From assembly GCA_963844205.1 (NCBI GenBank), contig CAWJNK010000014.1, positions 1,736,001 through 1,800,000 on the forward strand: 64,000 nt of DNA. The letters run 5' to 3'. The position numbers and the translations under genes are program-made. Shown piece after piece: positions 31,071-37,828 of this stretch (positions within the stretch are counted from its first letter, which is position 1; every line of letters starts with the position of its first letter). This stretch comes from DASSUW01 sp963844205. GTDB lineage: Bacteria; Actinomycetota; Thermoleophilia; Solirubrobacterales; Solirubrobacteraceae. The notes below the pieces were generated by a model. It did not search any database. It was not told the origin of the DNA and worked only from the letters and a program-made list of their open reading frames with translations.

Positions 31071-31319
31071 CTACCCGGGCCCGACCCAGGGCGAGACGCC
31101 GCCGGGCATCGTGCCCGGTACCTCGGGCGTCGGCTCGGGCTTCGACGGCTGCAGCGTCCCCGTCGGCCGACCCAGCGGGCCGATCGCCACGCGCGCGACG
31201 GTCCAGGCGCCGGAGGGGTGGGCGGGGACGGTTTCCCGCGGGAACCAGCGGTGCGTGGCGCGATCCGGATGCTCGCGGTTGAGCTGATCGGCCCGCGCCT
31301 GGGCTTCGTCTCTGCGCAT
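31071..31319 (-). CDS. Small hypothetical protein divergent from flgF
   Basis: An 82-residue protein with strong G/C third-position bias, easily missed because it lies within longer shadow frames. It has a charged helix (MRRDEAQARADQLNREHPD), a Trp/Arg-containing strand region (THRWFPRET, SGAWTVARVAIG) and a Pro-rich tail. It looks like a small conserved actinobacterial protein of unknown function. It is divergent from flgF, and its start lies within 5 bp of the flgF sigma28 promoter. Confidence 0.7.
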   Translation of the reverse strand: MRRDEAQARADQLNREHPDRATHRWFPRETVPAHPSGAWTVARVAIGPLGRPTGTLQPSKPEPTPEVPGTMPGGVSPWVGPG

Positions 31320-31323
31320 CTGG

Positions 31324-31350
31324 TCAAGGTACCTGAGTCGCGGCCGATCA
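31324..31350 (+). promoter_or_regulatory. Sigma28-type promoter of flgF
   Basis: TCAAGGTA (31324-31331), 11-bp spacer, GCCGATCA (31343-31350). The -10 box ends 11 nt before the ATG and no Shine-Dalgarno sequence is present. Confidence 0.8.
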
Positions 31351-31361
31351 CCGAATGCAGA

Positions 31362-32045
31362 ATGGACCGCGGGCTCTACATCGCCGCGTCGGGCATGCTC
31401 GCCGAGCAGATCCGGCAGGAACAGATCGCGAACGACCTCGCGAACGCGTCGACGCCCGGCTACAAGGGCGACCGCACGGCGCAGCGCACGTTCGGCGACC
31501 TGCTGCTCGCGAACTCGGCGAACGGCGCCGTCGTCGGCCGGCAGAGCACGGCGGTCCAGGTCGACGCGATCGAGACCGACTTCTCGCCCCGTCCCTCGCG
31601 CGACACCGGCGAGCCGCTCGACTTCGCGATCACCGGCGAGGGCTTCTTCGCCGTGCAGACCGCGCAGGGCGTGCGCTACACGCGCAACGGCCAGTTCGCG
31701 CTCGATCCCCAGAGCCGGCTCGTGACCGCCCAGGGCGACGCGGTGCTGGATGCGTCCGGACGCCCGATCACGGCGGTCGACGGCAAGATCGACGCGCGCC
31801 GTCTCGGCGTCGTCGCGCTCACGAACCCGCGCAAGGACGGCGACTCGCTCGTCACCGGCACCCCCGCGGGCGCCGCTACCGGCTCGGTGCGCGCCGGCGC
31901 GCTCGAGAGCTCGGGCGCCGACGCCGCCCGCTCGATGGTCGACATGATCGCCTCCATGCGCGCCTTCGAGGCGGGCCAGAAGGTCATCCAAGCCATCGAC
32001 GACACGCTCGGCCAGGCGTCGTCGAAGGTCGGCGCGACGCAGTAA
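31362..32045 (+). CDS. flgF: Flagellar rod protein FlgF/FlgG (first copy)
   Basis: A 227-residue rod protein with GLYIAASGMLAEQIRQEQIANDLANASTPGYK (in parts), the mid-region LDFAITGEGFFAVQT, YTRNGQFALD, and the C-terminal SMIASMRAFEAGQ-type helix (MVDMIASMRAFEAGQKVIQA). It is 45% of a two-gene rod pair with flgG downstream. The ATG is set by the near-adjacent promoter. Calling it FlgF rather than FlgG rests on gene order. Confidence 0.9.
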   Translation: MDRGLYIAASGMLAEQIRQEQIANDLANASTPGYKGDRTAQRTFGDLLLANSANGAVVGRQSTAVQVDAIETDFSPRPSRDTGEPLDFAITGEGFFAVQTAQGVRYTRNGQFALDPQSRLVTAQGDAVLDASGRPITAVDGKIDARRLGVVALTNPRKDGDSLVTGTPAGAATGSVRAGALESSGADAARSMVDMIASMRAFEAGQKVIQAIDDTLGQASSKVGATQ

Positions 32046-32055
32046 GCAGTCAAGA

Positions 32056-32124
32056 GGGCGAAGCCCGGTTACGGGCGCCCGGACGGCGACCGTCGACATC
32101 AAGGCGTCGCCCGGACGGCGACGC
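32056..32124 (+). repeat. Multi-hairpin repeat, copy C
   Basis: In transcript order: H3 GGGC-GAA-GCCC (32056-32066), H2 GGGCGCC/GGCGACC with one mismatch (32073-32091), CATCA linker, H1 GCGTCGCC/GGCGACGC with loop CGGAC (32104-32124). It starts 10 bp after the flgF stop and ends 19 bp before the flgG promoter. Confidence 0.75.
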
Positions 32125-32143
32125 AGGCAACCCTTCGCATTCC

Positions 32144-32170
32144 TCAAGTCCAAGGCCGTCAGGCCGAAGA
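32144..32170 (+). promoter_or_regulatory. Sigma28-type promoter of flgG, inside an inverted repeat
   Basis: TCAAGTCC (32144-32151), 11-bp spacer, GCCGAAGA (32163-32170), 9 nt before the flgG ATG. The whole site is embedded in a 34-bp inverted repeat, CTCAAGTC (32143-32150) with GACTTGAG (32169-32176) and GGCC/GGCC inside. It could therefore also be an operator or a hairpin. Confidence 0.55.
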
Positions 32171-32179
32171 CTTGAGCGA

Positions 32180-32917
32180 ATGCTCTCGGGTCTGAACACC
32201 GCAGCAGCCGGCATGGCGGCGCAGCAGCAGCGCCTCGACGCCGTCGCCAACGACCTGGCGAACGCGAACACCACCGGCTACAAGCACCAGCGCGTCGGCT
32301 TCCGCGACCTCATGTACGACCAGACGGGCCGCTCGTCGGCCCAGGGCGTGCGCTCCGGCTCCGGCGCCGCCGCCGTGGACGCCGGCCGCGCGTTCGCGCA
32401 GGGCGTCCTCCAGCGCACCGACCGCCCGCTCGACGTCGCGATCCAGGGCGAGGGCTTCCTCCGCGTCCGCCTCGCCGACGGCCGTGAGGCGCTCACGCGC
32501 GACGGCGGCCTGCACATCGACGGCGCGCGCCGCCTCGTCACCAGCACGGGCGCCTACATGCAGCCGAACATCACCGTGCCGGAGGGCGTCGCCGAGGACG
32601 AGATCTCGATCGCCGGCGACGGCACCGTGCTCGCCGAGGGCACCCGCATCGGCAAGCTCGACGTCGTCACCGTCCGCTCCGCCCAGGGCCTGCTCTCCGT
32701 CGGCGACAACGCCTTCCTGACCACCGGCGCCTCCGGCCCGGCGACCGCCGCGCCGCGCGCGACGACGCTGACGCAGGGCGCGCTCGAGGCCTCCAACACC
32801 GACATGGCCGACGCCATGGTCGCGATGATCGAGTCCCAGCGCGCGTTCCAGCTCGCCTCGAAGGCCATCACGACGGCCGACGAGATGATGGGCATTGCCA
32901 ACCAGGTGAAGCGATGA
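32180..32917 (+). CDS. flgG: Flagellar distal rod protein FlgG
   Basis: A 245-residue rod protein with LNTAAAGMAAQQQRLDAVANDLANANTTGYK (in parts), PLDVAIQGEGFLRVR, and the C-terminal LEASNTDMADAMVAMIESQRAFQLASKAITTADEMM (in parts) typical of FlgG. Its stop overlaps the rod-binding gene. Short leader, as for flgF. Confidence 0.94.
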   Translation: MLSGLNTAAAGMAAQQQRLDAVANDLANANTTGYKHQRVGFRDLMYDQTGRSSAQGVRSGSGAAAVDAGRAFAQGVLQRTDRPLDVAIQGEGFLRVRLADGREALTRDGGLHIDGARRLVTSTGAYMQPNITVPEGVAEDEISIAGDGTVLAEGTRIGKLDVVTVRSAQGLLSVGDNAFLTTGASGPATAAPRATTLTQGALEASNTDMADAMVAMIESQRAFQLASKAITTADEMMGIANQVKR

Positions 32918-33189
32918 GCATCGCCGGCCTGCCCCTCGTGCCGACGAGCGCGCTGCCCGCCGCGGTGCGGGACGGCTCCAAGGCCGACCGCGAGGCGTAC
33001 ACCGCCGCGCTCGGCTTCGAGCAGATCCTGCTCGGCCAGCTCGTCGGCGAGCTGCTGCCCGAGGGCGAGATGACCGAAGGGCCGCGCGCAGCCGCGATGC
33101 AGGACGCCTTCACGAGCGGGCTGGTCGCCAACGGTGGCATCGGCCTCGCCGCCCAGCTCTACCCGTCGCTGCGCAAGGACGTCGCATGA
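32914..33189 (+). CDS. flgJ: FlgJ-type rod-binding protein (no muramidase domain)
   Basis: A 91-residue protein equal to the N-terminal rod-binding domain of FlgJ (AALGFEQILLGQLVGELLP, then GLVANGGIGLAAQLYPSL). The peptidoglycan-cleaving domain is absent and is probably supplied by the separate transglycosylase at 18759-19364. It overlaps flgG and flgN by 4 bp each. Confidence 0.85.
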   Translation: MSIAGLPLVPTSALPAAVRDGSKADREAYTAALGFEQILLGQLVGELLPEGEMTEGPRAAAMQDAFTSGLVANGGIGLAAQLYPSLRKDVA

Positions 33190-33701
33190 GCTCGGTCCTC
33201 GAAGCCGAGCTGCTCGTCCACCTCGACGCGCAGATCGCCTCGGCCCGCAAGCTGCTCGGCCTCGTGCTGGAGCAGGGCAAGGCGATCCGCGCCCGCGACG
33301 TCGATGGCGTCCTCGCCCGCCTGGCCGACGTCCAGACCGAGATGGGCCGCCGCGGCACCCTCGAGCAGGACCGCGCCGCGCTGCTCCAGCGCGCCGGCGT
33401 CGCGCTCGGCGTGCCCGCCACGCAGGTCACGCTCGAGCGGCTGTGCGCGCTCGTCACCCCGGCCGCCGCCGCGACCGCCCGTGAGCGCTCAGGCGAGCTG
33501 CGCGGCCTGCTGGCCGAGATCGCCCGCGAGCACGGCATCAACCGCGCGCTGATGCGGCAGGAGCTCGCGTTCCTCGCCCACCTGACCCGGCTCGTCGGCC
33601 AGGAGAGCGAGCCCGGCTACGGCCGTCCGGACGGCGCCGGCGGCAGCTCCCCGGCTGCGTCCGCCCCGCCGCTCCATCGCGCCCTCGACCTCCAGGCGTA
33701 G
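33186..33701 (+). CDS. flgN: Hook-filament junction chaperone FlgN
   Basis: A 171-residue helical protein. The N-terminal 140 residues fit FlgN (LLVHLDAQIASARKLLGLVLEQGKAIRARDVDGVLARLADVQTEM, in parts), a chaperone for FlgK and FlgL, which follow directly. The C-terminal 30 residues are disordered and Gly/Pro/Ser-rich. Confidence 0.85.
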   Translation: MSSVLEAELLVHLDAQIASARKLLGLVLEQGKAIRARDVDGVLARLADVQTEMGRRGTLEQDRAALLQRAGVALGVPATQVTLERLCALVTPAAAATARERSGELRGLLAEIAREHGINRALMRQELAFLAHLTRLVGQESEPGYGRPDGAGGSSPAASAPPLHRALDLQA

Positions 33702-33704
33702 GCA

Positions 33705-35081
33705 ATGTCGATCTCCTCCTTCTACGGCCTCCAGACGTCGCTGCGCGGACTCCTCGCCCAGCAGCGGCTGCTCGACACGGCCGGCCACAACATCGCCAAC
33801 GCCTCGACCAAGGGCTACTCGCGGCAGGAGGCGACGCTCGTCGCCTCGCCCGCGCTCGAGATCCCGGCCGGCGGCATCGCCGGCGGCTCCGGCGCCCACC
33901 TCGGCTCGGGCGTCGACGTCCAGCAGTACCGCCGCATCCGCGACGGATTCATCGACCTCCAGTACCGCGGCCAGAACACGAACCTCGGCGAGTGGTCGGC
34001 CCGCGCCGGTGCACTCGAGAACGCCGAGCTGGCGCTTGCCGAGCCCGGCGAGAACGGCATCAACGAGCAGCTCTCGCTCTTCTGGGACGCGTGGTCGAAC
34101 CTCGCCAACGCGAACGCCGACCCCGCTGCCGCCAAGCAGGCGCTGATCGAGCAGGCGAACGGCCTCGCCGACGCCTTCCAGACGGTCCGCGGCCAGATCA
34201 CGTTGATCCAGCAGCAGTCGTACGCCGAGTACGCCGACCTCGCGCGGGCCGCCGCGCCCGGCGACGCCGGCGGCGAGGTGGCGCAGATCGCCCGCGATAT
34301 CGCCGAGCTGAACGACACGATCCGCCGCTTCATCACGTCCGGCGACCTGCCCAACGACCTGCTCGACCGCCGCGACCAGCTGCTCGACCAGCTGTCCGAG
34401 TTCGGCCAGATCTCGGTCGTCGAGCAGCCGGACGGCATGTTCGACGTCAGCTTCGTCGACAAGGCCTCCGCCGGGACGACCTATCCGGTCGTGACCGGCG
34501 CCACGTCGAGCTGGGCCGGCCCGCCGGCCGGCGACGCGTGGGCGCCCGGCGGCCGGCTCGGAGGCCTGCTCGACGCCGCCAAGCCCGGCGGCACGCTCGC
34601 CTCCTACCTCACCGCGGTCGACGCCGTGGCCTCGTCGCTGGCGACCACGGTCAACACCGCCTACGGCGCGACGTTCTTCGCGACCGGGCCGGGCGCGGCC
34701 GCCGCGACGCTCCGCGTCGACTCGGCCCTGCAGGCCAACCCCAACCTCGTCGTCGCCGGCTCCGGCGCCTCGGGCTCGCGCGACATCGCGCTCGCCGTGT
34801 CGCAGCTGCGCGACTCGCCGACCGTGGACGGCACGTACCGCGCGTTCGTCGCCCGCATCGGCACCGACGTCCGGGAGGCCCTCCGCCAGGAGCGCAACGC
34901 CCAGGTGCTGACCGACGCGGTCGAGAACCGCCGCCAGAGCGTCTCCGGCGTCTCGATGGACGAGGAGATGTCCAACCTCGTGCGCTTCCAGCGGGCCTAC
35001 CAGGCCTCGTCCCGCGCCATGAGCACGATGGACGAGATGCTCGACGTCCTCATCAACCGGACCGGAAGGGTGGGTCTCTAA
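33705..35081 (+). CDS. flgK: Hook-associated protein FlgK
   Basis: A 458-residue HAP1. The N-terminal motif SFYGLQTSLRGLLAQQRLLDTAGHNIANASTKGYSRQ (in parts) and the C-terminal VSGVSMDEEMSNLVRFQRAYQASSRAMSTMDEMLD (in parts) are diagnostic. It starts 3 bp after flgN and overlaps flgL (TAATG). Confidence 0.96.
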   Translation: MSISSFYGLQTSLRGLLAQQRLLDTAGHNIANASTKGYSRQEATLVASPALEIPAGGIAGGSGAHLGSGVDVQQYRRIRDGFIDLQYRGQNTNLGEWSARAGALENAELALAEPGENGINEQLSLFWDAWSNLANANADPAAAKQALIEQANGLADAFQTVRGQITLIQQQSYAEYADLARAAAPGDAGGEVAQIARDIAELNDTIRRFITSGDLPNDLLDRRDQLLDQLSEFGQISVVEQPDGMFDVSFVDKASAGTTYPVVTGATSSWAGPPAGDAWAPGGRLGGLLDAAKPGGTLASYLTAVDAVASSLATTVNTAYGATFFATGPGAAAATLRVDSALQANPNLVVAGSGASGSRDIALAVSQLRDSPTVDGTYRAFVARIGTDVREALRQERNAQVLTDAVENRRQSVSGVSMDEEMSNLVRFQRAYQASSRAMSTMDEMLDVLINRTGRVGL

Positions 35082-36007
35082 TGGCCACGCGCATCACCAC
35101 CTCGATGGTTCAGCGCAACGTGCTCGCGGACCTGAACTCGATCAGCGGCAAGCTGACGAAGACGCAGATGAAGGCCGCCTCCAACAAGGAGATCTCGCGG
35201 CCGTCGGACGACCCGTTCAACGCCTCGCGAGCGATGGCGCTGCGCCACAACGTCAACGCGACGAAGCAGTACCAGCGCAACGTCGAGGACGGGATCGGCT
35301 GGCAGGACGCGTCCGAGCAGGCGCTCGACCGGATCACGGAGAGCGTCCGCGGTGTCCGCGACCTGCTCATCCAGGCGGGCAGCGACTCGACCGACCAGAC
35401 GTCGCGCGAGTCGATCGCCGTCGAGCTCGAGCAGCTCATCGAGTCGATCAAGCAGAACGCGAGCGCCACCTACCGCGGCAGCTACCTCTTCGCCGGCGGC
35501 GAGACCGGCGTCCGGCCGTACCAGCCCGGCGCCGACGACAGCTACCACGGCGACCAGGGCGGCGTCGATCCCACCGTGCCGGGGATCGTCCGCGAGATCG
35601 GGCCCGGCGTCACGATGACGATCAACACCGTCGGCAGCGAGATGCTCGGCGGCGGCCAGGCGGCGGGCGACGACAAGCTGCTCAACGTCCTGCGCGATGC
35701 CGTCGACCACCTGCGTGCGGGCGACGGCCCGTCGCTGCGCGGCACCGACTTGACGCGGATCGACACCAATCTCGACAGCCTGCTCGAGGTGCGCGCCGCG
35801 AACGGCGCGCGCACGAACCGGCTCGAGGCCGCGCTCACCCGCCTCGACGAGGTGGAGGAGTCCACCGTCAAGCAGCTCTCCAGCGTCGAGGACGCCGACA
35901 TCGCCGAGACGCTGATCGAGCTGAACTCCCAGACCGCCGCCTACCAGGCCGCCCTCCGCGCGGGGGCGAGCATCGTCCAGACCTCCCTCATGGACTTCCT
36001 GCGCTGA
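35081..36007 (+). CDS. flgL: Hook-associated protein FlgL
   Basis: A 308-residue HAP3 with the flagellin-like N-terminus (RITTSMVQRNVLADLNSI, SRPSDDPFNASRAMALR) and C-terminus (DADIAETLIELNSQTAAYQAALRAGASIVQTSLMDFL, in parts). It forms the hook-filament junction with FlgK. Confidence 0.95.
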   Translation: MATRITTSMVQRNVLADLNSISGKLTKTQMKAASNKEISRPSDDPFNASRAMALRHNVNATKQYQRNVEDGIGWQDASEQALDRITESVRGVRDLLIQAGSDSTDQTSRESIAVELEQLIESIKQNASATYRGSYLFAGGETGVRPYQPGADDSYHGDQGGVDPTVPGIVREIGPGVTMTINTVGSEMLGGGQAAGDDKLLNVLRDAVDHLRAGDGPSLRGTDLTRIDTNLDSLLEVRAANGARTNRLEAALTRLDEVEESTVKQLSSVEDADIAETLIELNSQTAAYQAALRAGASIVQTSLMDFLR

Positions 36008-36059
36008 TCCCGCGCACCGTCCTTCCACGTCCCTCGGAACCCCAAGGAGCCACCCAGCA

Positions 36060-36503
36060 ATGTCCACCGTGATCGTCGAGAGCTCGCGCTTCGGCACCCT
36101 CGAGATCGAGGCCGACGCGATCATCGAGTTCCCCACGGGCCTGATCGGCCTCGACAGCCGCCGCTGGACCGTCGTCGGCGAGACCACCGACGGTCCGTTC
36201 CAGTGGCTGCATTCGATCGACGACCCGTCGCTCGCCCTGCCCGTCACGACGCCGTGGCCGTTCTTCGCCGACTACGAGGTCGCGCTGTCCGACGCGGACA
36301 CCGCGCGCGTCGACGCCGCTGACGACACCGTCGTCTATGTGATCGTGCGCGCAGGCGCCGAGCTGTCCGACTTCAGCGCGAACCTGCGCGCGCCGATCGT
36401 CATCTCTGGAGGCCGTGGCCATCAGGTGATCAACGAGACGTCGAACGCCCCCGTTCGCGCCGCGCTGTTCCCCGAGGTCGCAGCCGAGTCGGCGGTCGCC
36501 TAG
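36060..36503 (+). CDS. fliW: Flagellar assembly factor FliW
   Basis: A 147-residue protein with the FliW pattern (SSRFGTLEIEADAIIEFPTGLIGLDSRRW, in parts; WLHSIDDPSLALPV; APIVISGGRGHQVIN). FliW binds flagellin or CsrA in a switch: free FliW sequesters CsrA and allows flagellin translation. AAGGAG lies 12 nt before the ATG. It precedes csrA, the usual partner order. Confidence 0.95.
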   Translation: MSTVIVESSRFGTLEIEADAIIEFPTGLIGLDSRRWTVVGETTDGPFQWLHSIDDPSLALPVTTPWPFFADYEVALSDADTARVDAADDTVVYVIVRAGAELSDFSANLRAPIVISGGRGHQVINETSNAPVRAALFPEVAAESAVA

Positions 36504-36551
36504 CCGGCCGCCCGCGGCGCCCTGCGCCACGACCACACCCCGACCGAAGCT

Positions 36552-36564
36552 TTCCAAGGAGGAA
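36552..36564 (+). promoter_or_regulatory. CsrA-type hairpin over the csrA ribosome binding site
   Basis: TTCC (36552-36555) pairs with GGAA (36561-36564), leaving AAGGA in the loop. The Shine-Dalgarno sequence AAGGAGG is part of it. This fits autorepression by CsrA. Confidence 0.5.
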
Positions 36565-36569
36565 TCTTC

Positions 36570-36791
36570 ATGCTCATCATCACCCGCCGCCCCGGCGAGA
36601 AGATCATGCTCGGCGACGAGATCGTCGTCCACGTGATGGAGATCGTCGGCAACTCGGTCCGCGTCGGCATCCAGGCCCCGCGGTCGCTCCCGGTCTACCG
36701 CGAGGAGATCTGGAACGCCGTGCGCGAGGAGAACCGCGCCGCCGCCGACGCGCCCACCGACCTCCCGGTTCCCACCGAGCACGACACCTGA
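36570..36791 (+). CDS. csrA: Translational regulator CsrA
   Basis: A 73-residue CsrA with the standard core MLIITRRPGEKIMLGDEI and VRVGIQAPRSLPVYREEIW (including the RNA-binding R/E region), plus a 15-residue acidic/Pro tail. It represses translation by binding GGA loops, mainly flagellin in Gram-positives. Strong AAGGAGG upstream. Confidence 0.97.
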   Translation: MLIITRRPGEKIMLGDEIVVHVMEIVGNSVRVGIQAPRSLPVYREEIWNAVREENRAAADAPTDLPVPTEHDT

Positions 36792-36797
36792 TCGCCG

Positions 36798-36864
36798 CGA
36801 ATCCCGCCCTCGGGGTTCGTGGTCCGGGCGCCCGGGCCGGGACGAATCCCGCCCCCGGGGTTCG
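36798..36864 (+). terminator. Tandem terminator-like hairpins after csrA
   Basis: Two copies of the same 22-nt hairpin, GAATCCCG/CGGGGTTC with one G-U pair, at 36798-36819 and 36843-36864 (period 45), inside a direct repeat that extends through GGTTCGTGGTC. No T run follows either stem. Confidence 0.55.
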
Positions 36865-36929
36865 TGGTCCCGCGCCAGACGGGTACGGTCCATGGTGAAG
36901 AGACTTCGACCCGAGATCAGGAGCTGACC

Positions 36930-37727
36930 ATGGCCCGAAAGCTGCTCCTCGTGGCAGCCGCCGCGCTCGCCGCAGGCATCTTCCTCAAGCGCGACAAGGT
37001 CGCCGGGCTGCTGCCTGGTCGCGGCCAGACGTATGAGCCCCCGCCGACGCCGCCGCCGCCCGGCCCGTCCAACTACGACGCGCCGGGGCCGGTGGCCAAC
37101 ACGGCGACACCGGTGCCGGCGCCCGACCCCCAGGAGCCGGAGCCGATCGACGAGGCGGCCGAGGAGGCCGCCGCCGCGCTCGAGGCCGCCAACATCGGCG
37201 GCGTCGTCAGCGACTACGCGGGCCCGGCCGCCGGCGAGCGGGCCGACGAGGCCGAGCGTCCGCTGGCCGAGGCCGGCGAGGGCGTGTCGGAGGGAGAGGA
37301 GCAGGCCGAGTTCGACCTCCAGCAGGCGGCCGAGCCGACCGCCCCGGGCATGTCCGACACCGAGCGCCAGATCGACGACGCGATCGAGCAGGCCGCCAAC
37401 CCGCTGGCCGGCGAGCAGGTCGAGCCGGTGCGCCCGGTCGACGAGCCCGAGACCCCCGACGCCCGAGAGGCCGCGGGCTGGACTCCCCCGGTTCCCGAGC
37501 GGACCGACGAGCCCGCGCCGTTCCAGGAGCCGGCCGACGAGGACAAGACGACCGAGTTCGAGCCCCCGACGCCCGAGCCGCCCGCGGCCGCAGACCAGCC
37601 CGAGCCGCCCGCGGCCGCAGACGCGCCCGAGCCGCCCGCGGATGAGGACAAGCCCGCGGACGACGACAAGAAGGACGAGGGTGGATCGGACTGGCGGACC
37701 TGGTCGGGCCGGTCGATCAACCCGTAG
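36930..37727 (+). CDS. Anchored acidic Pro/Glu-rich protein (unknown)
   Basis: A 265-residue protein with a short N-terminal hydrophobic anchor (LLLVAAAALAAGIFL) followed by KRDK and a long, disordered, very acidic and Pro-rich region. Near residues 222-240 it contains short repeats (EPPAAADQP, EPPAAADAP). The ATG at 36930 has AGGAG 6 nt upstream. No domain is recognised. The design suggests a surface- or envelope-anchored spacer protein. Confidence 0.75.
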   Translation: MARKLLLVAAAALAAGIFLKRDKVAGLLPGRGQTYEPPPTPPPPGPSNYDAPGPVANTATPVPAPDPQEPEPIDEAAEEAAAALEAANIGGVVSDYAGPAAGERADEAERPLAEAGEGVSEGEEQAEFDLQQAAEPTAPGMSDTERQIDDAIEQAANPLAGEQVEPVRPVDEPETPDAREAAGWTPPVPERTDEPAPFQEPADEDKTTEFEPPTPEPPAAADQPEPPAAADAPEPPADEDKPADDDKKDEGGSDWRTWSGRSINP

Positions 37728-37828
37728 TCGTCGCCCACCGCGAAGGTGAAACCCACCGGGGCGCCGAATAGGGAAACGTTAAGCCATCAGCGGCACTCCG
37801 GCCGTTCGGCCACAATAGGACGGCGTAG

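Noticed and set aside
30893..31351. N-terminal extension of the FliK-like protein up to 31351
   Set aside because: The extension is Arg/Pro/Ser-rich in the wrong frame, overlaps a better small gene in another frame and crosses a large hairpin.
31324..32182. Whether the hairpin elements before flagellar promoters are c-di-GMP (GEMM) riboswitches
   Set aside because: The GEMM core (GGCAAACC, GNRA loop, GACGCAAAGCC) is absent, and the hairpins lie upstream of the predicted transcription starts.
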